Counted from the stretch's first letter, positions 9,342 through 19,240 are shown. The stretch is 64,000 nt of DNA from Paenibacillus sp. SC116 (GCF_024733555.1 NZ_JANIOF010000011.1:1-64000); one strand, 5' to 3'. Notes: generated by a model from the sequence alone, not told the origin. Numbers and translations: made by a program.

Positions 9342-9737
9342 TTATGACAAGTTAAATATCCCTAGCGTTTGGCATTTCTTTGCTTCATCCTTCACGACAT
9401 CTTCAAGTTGAATGTCAAGTAAGTTACAAAGGGCAGACATATAAAATAGATGCTTTCCTAGCTCAGAGCGTATCACTTCTGTACAATGCTCACATAGTTG
9501 ACCTTTCACATGGCTTTCCATACTGTCTTTCGCTTCATGAAGATTCATCTCTTCTTTGTATGGCTGTCTTTTGGCATGCAGTTCCAAACAACCGCATTCT
9601 GTAATTGCTTTCGTTACGGCACGATTTACAGAAGCGTCTGATTGGCCGTATTTGGATAATACGTCTAACAAACTCCGATGACGTAACAGCAAATCGGCAA
9701 CTTGGTCTTGAAATGCTTGCAAGTTGGGGGTGCTCAT
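9342..9737 (-). CDS. Conserved hypothetical protein, Cys-rich, possibly all-helical
   Basis: A 131-residue protein on the opposite strand to its neighbours. The ATG at 9737 is 8 bases after AGAGGTGG; an in-frame GTG at 9749 overlaps that site and is rejected. It has no signal peptide or membrane segment. It contains a CGC motif near residue 47, a CEHC motif near residue 82 and two later single cysteines, suggesting a metal site. The C-terminal stretch ELGKHLFYMSALCNLLDIQL resembles the helical pattern of MazG-like proteins (EELGDVLWYL type), but the Glu/Asp metal ligands are not clear. From memory, Paenibacillus homologues may be filed as DUF1573; this was not checked. A weak promoter (TTAACG-N18-TATAAG, 9776-9805, minus) lies upstream. 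Function unknown. Confidence 0.8.
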   Translation of the reverse strand: MSTPNLQAFQDQVADLLLRHRSLLDVLSKYGQSDASVNRAVTKAITECGCLELHAKRQPYKEEMNLHEAKDSMESHVKGQLCEHCTEVIRSELGKHLFYMSALCNLLDIQLEDVVKDEAKKCQTLGIFNLS

Positions 9738-9960
9738 GTGCAATTCCACCTCTATTCTTGTTATGGTGCCGACCTCTTATAGTAAGGAGTGGCACGAATC
9801 GTTAAGGTTGAACGGATGCATACTACTTCCCCATTATAAGACTAATAATTGCCATTTTTCAACTGTGACTCTTTGTAAAAAGCAAAGCTTATGGATTAGG
9901 ACGCGCTTCCTTGGGCCATAATTGTAAAGAATATACATTGGAACTAGGAGGTGGACGTTC

Positions 9961-11049
9961 ATGATTAAACGAATTGTGGTGATTTTGGCCAGCTTGATTG
10001 GTGCCTGGGGCGGAATGGAATTTTACAACAGCATGTCAGCTCAAACTATGCCGTGGTCAGCAGGAGCGGGAAGTTGGACGTCAGGTCGAATCATGTGGGC
10101 CTTTGGGGGTTCAGTAATAGGTTTAGTGCTTTGTCAGGTATTAGCTTCTCCTGTTCAGCGTTGGTGGAATTTATTTCGTCAAAGAGTAGCAGAAATGTCT
10201 ACACCACATATTTTGATTTATACATGCGGACTTTTAGTAGGTCTCTCTGTGTCGGCGCTGCTCGTGCCATTATTGAGCCATTTTGGAGTTATAGGTCAGC
10301 TTGCTGCAACAATAATTACAGTAGGATGTATGATTGCAGGTGTTCAAATGTCGGCGTGGAAGCTGGAAGAAGCAGCTTCATGGCTAGCATCCGTAAGACT
10401 TCCCAAAAAAGGAGAAGATGAGCGCTCAAGCACTGATTTTGAAGAGCATAAAATTTTGGATACGAGTGTCATTATCGATGGACGAATTGCAGACATTTGC
10501 AAAACGGGATTTATCGAGGGGACAATCGTCATCCCAGAGTTTGTACTAGAGGAGTTGCAGCATATTGCTGATTCTTCTGACTTGCTTAAACGTAACCGTG
10601 GGCGTAGAGGATTAGACATTTTGAATAAGATCCAAAAAGAACTTGAAGTTAAGGTGCTTATTTATGAAGGTGATTTTGAAGAGATTTCAGAAGTGGATAG
10701 CAAGCTTGTTAAATTGGCGAAGCTGTTAAAAGGCAAAGTGGTTACGAATGATTTTAATTTGAATAAAGTGTGTGAACTGCAAGGAGTCTCGGTTCTTAAC
10801 ATTAATGACTTGGCTAACGCCGTTAAGCCTGTTGTACTTCCTGGAGAAGAAATTGTAGTTCAAGTCATTAAAGACGGTAAGGAACATGGACAAGGTGTTG
10901 CTTATCTTGATGATGGTACAATGATTGTAGTAGAAGGTGGACGTGACTATATCGGAACAACGATGGAAGTGCTGGTGACAAGTGTATTGCAAACTTCTGC
11001 TGGCCGTATGATATTTGCGAAGCCGAAACTGTTGGAAAAAGCCCAATAA
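9961..11049 (+). CDS. Membrane-anchored PIN/TRAM domain protein (YacL family)
   Basis: This 362-residue protein has an N-terminal membrane region with about four hydrophobic segments (near residues 4-20, 37-58, 80-105 and 108-128), a central PIN nuclease domain starting at [14 protein letters not shown] near residue 161 with the second acidic cluster [10 protein letters not shown], and a C-terminal TRAM RNA-binding domain ([25 protein letters not shown] region). PIN domains are usually Mg-dependent RNases; the YacL substrate is not known to me. The ATG follows AGGAGGTGG by 7 bases. It lies upstream of ispD as in B. subtilis and is probably co-transcribed with it (43-base gap). Confidence 0.93.
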   Translation: MIKRIVVILASLIGAWGGMEFYNSMSAQTMPWSAGAGSWTSGRIMWAFGGSVIGLVLCQVLASPVQRWWNLFRQRVAEMSTPHILIYTCGLLVGLSVSALLVPLLSHFGVIGQLAATIITVGCMIAGVQMSAWKLEEAASWLASVRLPKKGEDERSSTDFEEHKILDTSVIIDGRIADICKTGFIEGTIVIPEFVLEELQHIADSSDLLKRNRGRRGLDILNKIQKELEVKVLIYEGDFEEISEVDSKLVKLAKLLKGKVVTNDFNLNKVCELQGVSVLNINDLANAVKPVVLPGEEIVVQVIKDGKEHGQGVAYLDDGTMIVVEGGRDYIGTTMEVLVTSVLQTSAGRMIFAKPKLLEKAQ

Positions 11050-11092
11050 AACAGGTATGATGATGTTATTATCACCATGGAGGGCGTTAACC

Positions 11093-11806
11093 ATGCAACA
11101 AAGTTTTGGAGTTGTTGTAGTAGCGGCAGGCAAAGGAACGCGTATGGGCACCATAGAAAGCAAGCAGTTTTTGCAATTGCAGGACAAGCCGGTTGTCATT
11201 CATACGTTAGAGCGATTCCAGCAGATGCCTCAATGTGAGACGGTCGTGCTCGTCACTTCTTCTCATGATAGTGAACGCTGCCAACATTGGGTTGAACAAT
11301 ATAAGTTAAGCAAAGTAAAGGACATCGTAAGCGGTGGTAAGGAAAGGCAGCATTCCGTATATGCGGGATTGCAGGCAGCTAAGGCGCGAGGTGTGCAAAT
11401 TGTGCTTATTCATGATGGGGTTCGTCCCTTTGTGGAAGAGCAGCATATTCTCGCTTGCTGCCAGGGTGCAGTTGAACATCGTGCTGCTGTGCTGGGTGTG
11501 CCTGTTAAGGATACGATTAAACAAGTGGACGCAGCGGGAGTCATTACGGCTACCCCAGATCGGAGCAGCTTGTGGGCGATACAGACCCCACAAGCTTTTC
11601 GTCTTGAGGACGTAATTCGAGCTCATGATGAGGCCAATGCTGCAAAAAGACTTGGAACCGATGATGCAGTACTTGTTGAGCAGATTGGTATTCCCGTTCA
11701 TATCGTGGAGGGCAGTTATACGAATGTTAAACTGACGACTCCAGAGGATTTGGATTGGGCGGAATGGTGGCTTGAGCGTCGTGAAAGTGAAGGAAGCGAA
11801 AGATAG
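11093..11806 (+). CDS. ispD: 2-C-methyl-D-erythritol 4-phosphate cytidylyltransferase
   Basis: This 237-residue enzyme transfers CMP from CTP to MEP, the third step of the non-mevalonate isoprenoid pathway. The nucleotide-binding loop AAGKGTRMG is at residues 11-19; later motifs include IHDGVRPFV, VPVKDTIK, and TPQAF, all typical of IspD. The start at 11093 gives the expected MQQSFGVVVVAAG N-terminus behind GGAGGG; in-frame ATGs further upstream lie in the end of the previous gene. ispF follows after 67 bases, so consecutive pathway enzymes are neighbours. Length is normal for the family. Confidence 0.96.
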   Translation: MQQSFGVVVVAAGKGTRMGTIESKQFLQLQDKPVVIHTLERFQQMPQCETVVLVTSSHDSERCQHWVEQYKLSKVKDIVSGGKERQHSVYAGLQAAKARGVQIVLIHDGVRPFVEEQHILACCQGAVEHRAAVLGVPVKDTIKQVDAAGVITATPDRSSLWAIQTPQAFRLEDVIRAHDEANAAKRLGTDDAVLVEQIGIPVHIVEGSYTNVKLTTPEDLDWAEWWLERRESEGSER

Positions 11807-11873
11807 CCTTCAATCGACCTCGATAATGATTTAGCAATCGTAATGATTATTCTGGTTAAGGGAGAGAGAAACA

Positions 11874-12347
11874 ATGATTCGAGTAGGACAAGGTTTTGAT
11901 GTTCATCAGTTAGTAGAAGGTCGCCCATGTATTATTGGGGGCGTTCATATTCCATACGAAAAGGGACTTCTTGGTCATTCTGATGCAGATGTATTGCTGC
12001 ACACGGTAAGTGACGCTGTACTTGGAGCGCTAGGGTTAGGGGATATCGGTAAACATTTTCCGGATACGGACCCTGCTTTTAAAGATGCAGATAGCATGAA
12101 ATTGATGGAGCATGTATGGAGTTTAGCTAAAGAGCGGGGCTATCGTCTAGGAAATGTGGACTGCACAATTATCGCTCAGGCTCCCAAAATGCTGCCGCAT
12201 ATTCCTGCAATAGTTGAAAATTTAGCACGTGTACTAGAAGCTGAGACTTCGCAAGTGAATGTAAAAGCGACTACTACAGAGAAGTTAGGTTTCACAGGTA
12301 GAGGCGAAGGTATTGCTGCGCAAGCTGTTATCTGTCTTGTCCGCTAA
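11874..12347 (+). CDS. ispF: 2-C-methyl-D-erythritol 2,4-cyclodiphosphate synthase
   Basis: This 157-residue trimeric enzyme cyclises CDP-ME 2-phosphate to MEcPP with release of CMP, two steps after IspD. It begins [13 protein letters not shown] with the zinc ligands D9 and H11, then [10 protein letters not shown] with the third metal-binding His, the GDIGKHFPD motif, and the C-terminal [19 protein letters not shown] signature. The ribosome site is modest (GGGAGAGAG). A short hairpin (CCGCT/AGCGG) spans the stop codon. Start and length agree with the family. Confidence 0.97.
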   Translation: MIRVGQGFDVHQLVEGRPCIIGGVHIPYEKGLLGHSDADVLLHTVSDAVLGALGLGDIGKHFPDTDPAFKDADSMKLMEHVWSLAKERGYRLGNVDCTIIAQAPKMLPHIPAIVENLARVLEAETSQVNVKATTTEKLGFTGRGEGIAAQAVICLVR

Positions 12348-12405
12348 GACAGCGGTATGATATGATGGTACGATGAAAATAAGGCATATTGTGAGGGATA
12401 CATAA

Positions 12406-13866
12406 ATGACAAAAGACATCCGCGTCCGGTATGCACCTAGTCCTACAGGACACTTGCATATTGGCAATGCACGTACAGCGTTGTTCAACTATTTGTTCGC
12501 TCGCCGTCACGGCGGGAAATTCATCGTTCGTATTGAAGATACAGACGTGAAACGTAATGTAGCTGGTGGGGAAGAAAGCCAGTTCAAATATATGAAATGG
12601 CTCGGTATCGAGTGGGATGAGAGTATTGATGTCGGCGGTGATTTTGGTCCATATCGCCAGACAGAGCGTTTGGATACGTACCGCAAGTATGCGCAAGATT
12701 TAATGGATCGCGAGCTTGCATTCAAATGTTACTGTACGGAGTCGGAGCTAGAGAAAGAACGCGATGCACAAATGGAACGTGGCGAGACGCCTAAGTACGC
12801 TGGTACTTGTCGTCATTTAACGGCTGACGATCATGCTCGTCTTGAAGCAGAAGGACGTCAGGCAAGCGTTCGTTTCCTAGTGCCAGCAGGTCGTTCGTAT
12901 ACATTTGATGATGTTGTAAAAGGCGAGATTACGTTCGAGTCCGATACAACTGGCGATTGGGTTATCATTAAGAAAGACGGTATTGCAACATACAACTTCG
13001 CAGTAGTTGTTGATGATTACGAAATGAAGATGTCTCATGTTCTTCGTGGAGAGGATCATATTACGAATACGCTTCGTCAGTTGATGATCTATGAAGCGCT
13101 TGGTTGGGAGCCTCCAATATTCGGTCATATGACGCTTATCGTAAACGAGAACCGCAAGAAGCTTAGTAAGCGTGATGAGTCAATTGTTCAGTTCATCGAA
13201 CAATATGATCAGCTTGGTTACTTGCCAGAAGCAATGTTCAATTTCATTGCGTTGCTTGGCTGGTCTCCAGAAGGCGAAGAAGAAATGTTCTCACGTGAAG
13301 AGCTTATTCAAATTTTCGATTCAAATCGTCTCTCAAAGAGCCCGGCTGTATTCGATACGAATAAGCTTAAGCATTTGAACAACTTGTATATGAAAAAAGC
13401 AGATCCAGATCGCATTGCAGACATGTCTATCCCACATCTTCAGAAAGCAGGACGATTGCCTGAATCGCTTAATGAAGAGCAAGCAGCATGGGCAAAAGCA
13501 CTCGTGAAGCTTTATCAAGAGCAGATGAACTGTGCTTCCGACATCGTGGAGTTGTCTGAGCTGTTCTTCCGTGATGAACTAGTGATTGACGAGGAAGCAC
13601 AAGCGGTATTGTCTGAGGAACAAGTACCAACTGTACTAGCTGCTTTGCATAGCAAGCTGGAGGCAGCATCCGCTTGGGATGTTGAAACGGTGAAGAGTGC
13701 ACTGAAGGAAGTACAGAAGGAAACGGGCGCGAAAGGTAAAGGTTTGTTTATGCCTGTACGTGTAGCGGTTTCTGGACAAATGCACGGTCGCGATTTGAAT
13801 GAGACGATTATTTTGCTCGGTCGTGAAACGGTGTTGAAGCGACTGCAAAATGGAGTATCTGTTTAA
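12406..13866 (+). CDS. gltX: Glutamyl-tRNA synthetase
   Basis: This 486-residue class I synthetase charges tRNA-Glu, and in most Bacillales also tRNA-Gln, which is then amidated. The HIGH-type motif HLHIG is at residues 16-20 after PSPTG, and the KMSKS-type loop KLSKR lies near residues 250-255. A Cys-x-Cys pair (CYC) near residue 107 and a later Cys fit the zinc site of the GltX type. The C-terminal anticodon-binding domain is complete. The ATG follows GTGAGGG by about 7 bases. It comes before the cysES T-box, as in B. subtilis. Confidence 0.97.
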   Translation: MTKDIRVRYAPSPTGHLHIGNARTALFNYLFARRHGGKFIVRIEDTDVKRNVAGGEESQFKYMKWLGIEWDESIDVGGDFGPYRQTERLDTYRKYAQDLMDRELAFKCYCTESELEKERDAQMERGETPKYAGTCRHLTADDHARLEAEGRQASVRFLVPAGRSYTFDDVVKGEITFESDTTGDWVIIKKDGIATYNFAVVVDDYEMKMSHVLRGEDHITNTLRQLMIYEALGWEPPIFGHMTLIVNENRKKLSKRDESIVQFIEQYDQLGYLPEAMFNFIALLGWSPEGEEEMFSREELIQIFDSNRLSKSPAVFDTNKLKHLNNLYMKKADPDRIADMSIPHLQKAGRLPESLNEEQAAWAKALVKLYQEQMNCASDIVELSELFFRDELVIDEEAQAVLSEEQVPTVLAALHSKLEAASAWDVETVKSALKEVQKETGAKGKGLFMPVRVAVSGQMHGRDLNETIILLGRETVLKRLQNGVSV

Positions 13867-13891
13867 TTCGTCTGCTTTTGCAATCCAAGGA

Positions 13892-13921
13892 TTGTCAAGA
13901 TAAGATGATTTCTCGTATACT
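13892..13921 (+). promoter_or_regulatory. Promoter of the cysE-cysS transcript
   Basis: TTGTCA (13892-13897), an 18-base spacer and TATACT (13916-13921). A start near 13928 would give a T-box leader of about 315 bases. Confidence 0.65.
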
Positions 13922-13954
13922 GGTGTATACATGAAATGAAATACAATGAATAAT

Positions 13955-14242
13955 TGAAATAGCGTTGAACGGGAGAGCATACAAATAAATGGCATGTCCA
14001 GAGAAGGTCTATTACGAAGATTGCTTCGTAAGGTGTGAGTGACCTCATGCTACTTGTATGCATTGCACCCGGAAGCTTCATTTTTGATATAGGCCATCTC
14101 TGCAAAGGGAAGGACTAAGGTAGAGAATGACGAGTCGTTCACGTTACAGAACGCAGGAGTGGGATTGGTGAGTTATCTCCGATCCAAACAGGGTGGAACC
14201 ACGCGTCGCGTCTCTGTAGCATAGCTACAGGGGCGTTTTTTT
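13955..14242 (+). promoter_or_regulatory. T-box riboswitch (tRNA-Cys sensing) with attenuator
   Basis: The T-box sequence AGGGTGGAACCACGCG is at 14190-14205. The terminator follows: CGTCTCTGTAGC pairs with GCTACAGGGGCG (G-T wobbles) across ATA, then seven T (14236-14242). Stem I is recognisable by its distal loop GGTGTGA (14032-14038, consensus GGTGNRA) and an AG bulge near 14001. A TGC cysteine codon at 14059-14061 is the likely specifier (a second TGC is at 14064-14066), but I could not fix the specifier loop with certainty. By family knowledge, uncharged tRNA-Cys stabilises the antiterminator and turns on cysE-cysS. Confidence 0.93.
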
Positions 14243-14289
14243 ATGACCAACCATACAAAATGGCGGTTCAGGGGGAGAATTAACAAATT

Positions 14290-15048
14290 ATGGGACGTAT
14301 ACGAAAGCTAATCCAGTCCGACATACAGACAGTATTCGAGAATGATCCAGCTGCACGTAGCAAGTTCGAAGTTGTGTTTACCTACTCAGGATTGCATGCG
14401 ATATGGGCTCATCGAGTTGCACATTGGTTTTTTAGACGTCGTTGGTTCACGCTTGCTCGAATGATTTCTCAAGTGAGCCGATTTATGACAGGGATTGAAG
14501 TACACCCTGGCGCTTCGATAGGAGAAAGGTTGTTTATCGATCACGGCATGGGAGTTGTCATTGGCGAAACCTGTATTATAGGCGATGATGTTGTTATTTA
14601 TCAGGGTGTTACCCTTGGTGGTACGGGAAAAGAGAAGGGCAAACGTCACCCCACGATCGGCAACAACGTTGTTATCGGTTCGGGTGCGAAAGTGCTTGGT
14701 TCTTTTACAGTAGGGGATAATTCTAATATTGGCGCGAATTCTCTTGTGCTGCGGGAAGTGCCGTCCAATTGTACAGTGGTAGGTAATCCGGGACGCATCG
14801 TTAAGCAAAATGGAATTAAGATTGATCGCTTGAATCATACTCAGCTGCCTGACCCTGTTATCGATATGCTCCGTTCGATGGAGGATGAGATAACTGGATT
14901 AAAGGCGGAACTTGAGCAGATGCGCCAGCATATACAAGTGAAAAGCTCGGGTTCTTCGGTGAATGACACGATACATGAAAGAACGATAAAAGAATCAATG
15001 AACAGTGGTACGGGACAACCCGACTTGAAGGAGGTAAAGCAGATATGA
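14290..15048 (+). CDS. cysE: Serine O-acetyltransferase
   Basis: This 252-residue enzyme acetylates serine with acetyl-CoA, the first committed step of cysteine synthesis. It has an N-terminal helical domain and a left-handed beta-helix of hexapeptide repeats, including [21 protein letters not shown] and [19 protein letters not shown], with the catalytic His/Asp pair in DHGMG. About 40 residues at the C-terminus (after roughly residue 205) are Glu/Ser/Lys-rich and exceed the usual length. It lies after the T-box terminator, and its stop overlaps the cysS start (ATGA). Control by tRNA-Cys charging ties synthesis of Cys to its use. Confidence 0.96.
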   Translation: MGRIRKLIQSDIQTVFENDPAARSKFEVVFTYSGLHAIWAHRVAHWFFRRRWFTLARMISQVSRFMTGIEVHPGASIGERLFIDHGMGVVIGETCIIGDDVVIYQGVTLGGTGKEKGKRHPTIGNNVVIGSGAKVLGSFTVGDNSNIGANSLVLREVPSNCTVVGNPGRIVKQNGIKIDRLNHTQLPDPVIDMLRSMEDEITGLKAELEQMRQHIQVKSSGSSVNDTIHERTIKESMNSGTGQPDLKEVKQI

Positions 15049-16487
15049 CACTTAACATTTTTAATACGATGACGCGTGAGAAGGAACTTTTCACACCGCA
15101 AAAAGCGGGAGAAGTAAAGATGTATGTTTGCGGTCCGACTGTATACAATTACATTCATATTGGAAATGCAAGGCCAGCTATGGTGTTTGATGTGGTGCGT
15201 CGTTACCTGGAGACAATAGGATATGATGTGCAATACGTGATGAACTTTACGGACGTAGATGACAAGCTTATTACGAAATCTCAAGAGTTGAACGTTACGG
15301 TAAATGAAGTGGCTAATCAATTTATCGAAGCTTACTTAGAAGATTGCGATGCTCTTGGTATTCGTCGTGCGACGCTTAATCCGCGTGTCACTGAGCATAT
15401 TCAAGAAATTATTGAGTTTATCTCCAAATTGGTGGAGACTGACTTTGCGTATGAGTCCGGTGGGGATGTTTATTTCCGCACGAAGCATTTTGAAGAGTAC
15501 GGTAAGCTGTCGCATCAAAAAATCGATGAGCTGCAGTTCGGTATTCGTGTCGAAGTGGATAAACGTAAAGAAAATCAAGAAGACTTTGTATTGTGGAAAG
15601 GTGCTAAGTCAGGAGAAGTTTCGTGGTCTAGCCCATGGGGAGAGGGGCGTCCAGGTTGGCATATCGAGTGCTCAGCAATGGCTCGCCGTTATCTTGGAGA
15701 TACACTTGATATCCATGGCGGCGGTAAAGATTTAACGTTCCCACACCATGAGTGCGAGGTAGCGCAGTCTGAGGCAGTAACAGGAAAGCCTTTGGCTCGT
15801 GTATGGATGCATAATGGTTATATTAATATGGATAACGAAAAAATGTCGAAGTCTCTTGGGAATGGAGTACTCGTTAGAGAACTAGTAAAAACGTATAAGC
15901 CAAATGCACTTCGCTACTTTATTTTGGCTACTCATTATCGAAACCCACTGAATTTCTCTGCTGAAGCCCTACAACAGGCGGAAAAGTCAGTTGAGCGTCT
16001 AGAGAATGCAGTCGCGAATGTGAAGCATGGATTGCAATCCCTTGGTGTATCTGTGCATGATGAGGCAGCAGACGTGTCCAGTCATGGGGAGCCGAATGAG
16101 GAGCTGCAAGTTAAGTTAGCAACTATTCTTGAGACATTCGATGCGAAAATGCAGGATGACTTTAATACGGCTGATGCGATCACAGCGATGTTTGAGTGGG
16201 CTACAGAAGCAAATGTGTGGGTGCAGCAGCACGCACAAGCTAACACCTTGCAAGCAGCTGATCTGCTTGCGTTTATTGATGCCTTTGATGCAATGAATGA
16301 AGTGTTAGGAATTGTAGTGGAACAAGAAGAACTGCTTGATGCAGAGATCGATCAATTGATTCAAGATCGAATCGAAGCTCGCCAGTCGAAAAATTGGGCT
16401 AGAGCCGATGAGATTCGTGATTTGTTAACGGCACGTGGTATCGTACTTGAAGATACACCACAAGGTGTTCGTTGGAAGCGGGCATGA
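15045..16487 (+). CDS. cysS: Cysteinyl-tRNA synthetase
   Basis: This 480-residue class I synthetase attaches cysteine to tRNA-Cys. Visible signatures are the zinc ligand C29 (CGPTVYNY), the HIGH-type motif HIGNARP near residue 38, the zinc-binding IECSAMA and HHECE stretches in the catalytic domain, and KMSKS ([10 protein letters not shown]) near residues 265-270. The ATG overlaps the cysE stop by four bases and is preceded by AAGGAGG, indicating translational coupling. It shares the T-box leader with cysE. Complete and of normal length. Confidence 0.98.
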   Translation: MTLNIFNTMTREKELFTPQKAGEVKMYVCGPTVYNYIHIGNARPAMVFDVVRRYLETIGYDVQYVMNFTDVDDKLITKSQELNVTVNEVANQFIEAYLEDCDALGIRRATLNPRVTEHIQEIIEFISKLVETDFAYESGGDVYFRTKHFEEYGKLSHQKIDELQFGIRVEVDKRKENQEDFVLWKGAKSGEVSWSSPWGEGRPGWHIECSAMARRYLGDTLDIHGGGKDLTFPHHECEVAQSEAVTGKPLARVWMHNGYINMDNEKMSKSLGNGVLVRELVKTYKPNALRYFILATHYRNPLNFSAEALQQAEKSVERLENAVANVKHGLQSLGVSVHDEAADVSSHGEPNEELQVKLATILETFDAKMQDDFNTADAITAMFEWATEANVWVQQHAQANTLQAADLLAFIDAFDAMNEVLGIVVEQEELLDAEIDQLIQDRIEARQSKNWARADEIRDLLTARGIVLEDTPQGVRWKRA

Positions 16488-16504
16488 AGGGAGTGCAGTT
16501 GACG

Positions 16505-17005
16505 ATGGCAGATGAGAAGTTGCAGCATGGACGTCAGCTGGGACAGGTAGAAGCGGGGCAGTTGGATTGGCTGTTCCCTTATCGTCCTTCTAAAGATACG
16601 AAACAGCTTAATCCGATTGTACTCGCGTACATTGGGGATGCGGTATACGAGATGGCTGTGCGCCAATATGTGATCTCACAGGCGAATCATCGACCGAACC
16701 ATATGCACCGTGAGTCGATTAAGCTGGTGTCTGCAAAGGCGCAAGCTCGTAATTTACAGAAACTTGTGCCGTTTTTGTCTGAGGAAGAAGCAGATGTCGT
16801 GCGGCAGGGACGCAATACAAAATCCAATGTGCCAAGAAGCGCTAACGTAAATGAATACCGTCAAGCTACTGCATTGGAAGCTTTGTTTGGATTTTTGTAT
16901 TATGAGAAGCGGATGGAACGACTCCGTGAGCTAGTGGAACTGATGATGTCTGAAGATGATGGTTTTATTAATGAGAAAGTCGTCGTTTCCGAGGATAACG
17001 AATAG
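16505..17005 (+). CDS. mrnC: Mini-ribonuclease III
   Basis: This is a 166-residue RNase III domain without a double-stranded RNA-binding domain; in Bacillus it matures 23S rRNA ends. The RNase III signature is LAYIGDAVYEMAVRQY with the catalytic acidic residues, and a second acidic cluster lies in TALEALFGFLYYEK. The ATG at 16505 is 11 bases after AAGGGAG; an in-frame TTG at 16499 (5 bases) or an ATG at 16484 overlapping the cysS stop are alternatives, so the start is uncertain by up to seven residues. It follows cysS by 17 bases. Confidence 0.93.
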   Translation: MADEKLQHGRQLGQVEAGQLDWLFPYRPSKDTKQLNPIVLAYIGDAVYEMAVRQYVISQANHRPNHMHRESIKLVSAKAQARNLQKLVPFLSEEEADVVRQGRNTKSNVPRSANVNEYRQATALEALFGFLYYEKRMERLRELVELMMSEDDGFINEKVVVSEDNE

Positions 17006-17056
17006 GTTAAATGATTGAAAATAGTAGCAGGATGCAATAGCTAGGAGGATATATAC

Positions 17057-17800
17057 ATGGAAGAACAAGAACTTATCGCCGGGAAGCACTCTGTAACAGA
17101 GGCGCTTCGTTCTGGTCGAACGATCAATAAAATATGGATTGCAGAGCAAGCGCAAAAGCATTTAACGCAGCCGATCATTGCAGAAGCAAAAAAAGCAGGC
17201 GTTATCGTTCAGTTTGTAGATAAGCGCAAGCTTGATCAAATGGCTGAAGGTATACAGCATCAAGGTGTAGTCGCTCAAGCTGCGGCATATGCTTACTTTG
17301 AAGTGGATGAGCTGCTTGCTCGTGCAGAACAGCGCGGAGAGAAGCCATTTTTGCTTATCTTGGACGAGATAGAGGATCCTCATAATTTGGGTTCAATCTT
17401 ACGTTCCGCAGACTGTACGGGAGTTCACGGAGTCATTATTCCGAAGCGTCGTTCAGTTGGTTTGACAGCTACTGTATCCAAAATTTCAGCTGGTGCAGTT
17501 GAATATGTGCCAGTTGCACGAGTGACGAACTTGGCATCGACGATCGCTGATTTGAAAGAACGTGGAGTTTGGATCGTTGGAACTGATGTATCTGCACGTG
17601 AAGAGATATATGACACGAATGTGTTCGATTCTCCAGTTGCACTTGTAATTGGCAATGAGAATAAGGGAATGGGGCGTCTTATTCGCGAATCTTGCGACGT
17701 ATTGCTGAAGCTTCCGATGGCTGGACAGATTAACTCATTGAATGCATCGGTTGCAGCGGGAATATTCATGTATGAGGTTGTGCGTCGTCGCCGTGGGTGA
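17057..17800 (+). CDS. rlmB: 23S rRNA (guanosine-2'-O-)-methyltransferase RlmB
   Basis: This 247-residue SpoU/TrmH-family enzyme has the N-terminal substrate-binding domain (IAGKHSVTEALRSGR) and the trefoil-knot SPOUT domain with DEIEDPHNLGSILRSADCTG, VIGNENKGMGRLIRESCD and SLNASVAAGIFMYE, the three SpoU motifs. It should methylate a G in the peptidyl-transferase region of 23S rRNA; that position is inferred from the family. TAGGAGG precedes the ATG. Its stop overlaps the next gene's possible GTG start. It follows mrnC, another rRNA-processing gene. Confidence 0.94.
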   Translation: MEEQELIAGKHSVTEALRSGRTINKIWIAEQAQKHLTQPIIAEAKKAGVIVQFVDKRKLDQMAEGIQHQGVVAQAAAYAYFEVDELLARAEQRGEKPFLLILDEIEDPHNLGSILRSADCTGVHGVIIPKRRSVGLTATVSKISAGAVEYVPVARVTNLASTIADLKERGVWIVGTDVSAREEIYDTNVFDSPVALVIGNENKGMGRLIRESCDVLLKLPMAGQINSLNASVAAGIFMYEVVRRRRG

Positions 17801-17805
17801 CCTTT

Positions 17806-18348
17806 ATGGCTCAACAGTCTGACTTTCGTGATGTACTGCTTGTTGACGGCTACAATATGATTGGAGCATGGTCGAATTTGAAGCAGTTGGCTGATCAAGA
17901 TTTGGAGGAAGCTCGCAATCTATTACTGAATATGCTTGCTGATTATCAGGCTTATTCGGGACGTCGAGTCATTACAGTGTTCGATGCTTATCGAGTACCT
18001 GGGCTAGGGGCTTCCTATAAGCAAGGTGATGTAAACATAACATTCACAAAGGAAAAAGAAACAGCCGATGAATGTATAGAGCGGCTTGTAGCAGAGTTGA
18101 AGCATCGACGCCGAGCGATATATGTAGCTACTTCAGATATGACGGAGCAAAATGTAGCTTTTGCTCAAGGAGCACTGCGAGTTTCTGCACGTGAGCTGCA
18201 GCTCGTCATTCAACAAGCTCGCCAAGAAGTTCAGGTACGTATTCGCGACCAAGCTCTTTATCCTGTGAAGCGCAATCCTTTAGAGGAGAAGCTAAGTTTG
18301 GATGTTTTGTTAAAGTTAGAGCAGCTTAGGCGTGGGAAATCGAAATAA
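17806..18348 (+). CDS. rae1: Ribosome-associated NYN-domain endoribonuclease Rae1 (YacP)
   Basis: This 180-residue NYN/PIN-like protein has the signature VLLVDGYNMIGAW near residue 11, RVITVFDAYRVPG, the ETADECIERLV stretch and YVATSDMTEQ, matching YacP, which cuts mRNA in the ribosomal A site in B. subtilis. Two starts are possible: GTG at 17797, overlapping the rlmB stop, or ATG at 17806; neither has a strong ribosome site, and translation is probably coupled to rlmB. The ATG is chosen here. Acidic catalytic residues are in place. Confidence 0.92.
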   Translation: MAQQSDFRDVLLVDGYNMIGAWSNLKQLADQDLEEARNLLLNMLADYQAYSGRRVITVFDAYRVPGLGASYKQGDVNITFTKEKETADECIERLVAELKHRRRAIYVATSDMTEQNVAFAQGALRVSARELQLVIQQARQEVQVRIRDQALYPVKRNPLEEKLSLDVLLKLEQLRRGKSK

Positions 18349-18464
18349 GCAACACTACAGCAAATGAGCAAATATTTGACCTACTTGGTAGGTAGTTTCA
18401 ATAGTTTCCAGTTGATCTTCTAACCGAAAGTGTTTTTTTCGCATAGGGTCAAGCTTTCACGCGG

Positions 18465-18493
18465 TTGACGGTATACCAACTATTCTATATACT
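18465..18493 (+). promoter_or_regulatory. Sigma-A promoter of sigH
   Basis: TTGACG (18465-18470), a 17-base spacer and TATACT (18488-18493), 58 bases before the GTG start. Confidence 0.82.
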
Positions 18494-18550
18494 AAATCTA
18501 TCATTTGTGATGTAACGGGTGGATTGCGTTGCAGGCCGGAGGGATTGCTA

Positions 18551-19207
18551 GTGAGTGTAGACCTCAAAGAATTGAGCACGTTCCCATACGATAAATGGAC
18601 GGATGAACAACTCGTGGACGCTGTCCGTGAAGGTGATTGCGATGCTTTGGAATATTTGATAAACAAGTACCGTAATTTTGTTCGTGCTAAGGCCCGTTCT
18701 TACTTTCTCATTGGAGCTGATCGTGAAGATATTGTACAGGAAGGTATGATCGGACTATACAAATCGATACGTGACTTCAAAGGAGACAAGTTGGCTTCAT
18801 TCAAGGCATTTGCCGAACTCTGCATTACCCGGCAGATTATTACTGCCATTAAGACTGCGACGCGTCAGAAGCACATTCCTCTTAATTCTTATGTTTCGCT
18901 GGACAAGCCGATTTATGATGAAGACTCAGATCGTACGTTATTAGATATAATCGGGGGCTCAAGGGTTTCTGATCCTGAAGAGCTTATTATCAATCAAGAA
19001 GAATTTGTTGGTCTTGAAGATAAAATGTCAGAGATATTAAGCGATCTGGAGCGAAAAGTGCTGATGTTGTATTTGGATGGGCGATCGTATCAGGAAATTG
19101 CAGTTGATTTGGATCGACATGTAAAGTCGATCGACAATGCATTACAACGTGTAAAGCGTAAGCTTGAGCGTTACCTTGAAGTTCGTGATGGTGTTGAACT
19201 GGCATAG
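18551..19207 (+). CDS. sigH: RNA polymerase sigma-H factor
   Basis: This 218-residue sigma-70-family factor directs early sporulation and competence genes in Bacillales. Region 2 is the stretch from DALEYLINKYRNFV through DREDIVQEGMIGLYKSIRDF, and region 4 contains LSDLERKVLMLYLDGRSY with its helix-turn-helix. The GTG at 18551 is 7 bases after GGAGGG and gives the length typical of SigH; an in-frame ATG at 18524 lies before the ribosome site. It has its own promoter and terminator, so it forms a one-gene unit. No defects are seen. Confidence 0.97.
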   Translation: MSVDLKELSTFPYDKWTDEQLVDAVREGDCDALEYLINKYRNFVRAKARSYFLIGADREDIVQEGMIGLYKSIRDFKGDKLASFKAFAELCITRQIITAIKTATRQKHIPLNSYVSLDKPIYDEDSDRTLLDIIGGSRVSDPEELIINQEEFVGLEDKMSEILSDLERKVLMLYLDGRSYQEIAVDLDRHVKSIDNALQRVKRKLERYLEVRDGVELA

Positions 19208-19240
19208 TAAGTTATGAATTCGCTATTATTTACAGATTTA

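Noticed and set aside
9605-9921. Two short + strand frames opposite and beyond the minus-strand gene
   Set aside because: They overlap the better supported 9342-9737 gene or its upstream region and lack ribosome sites.
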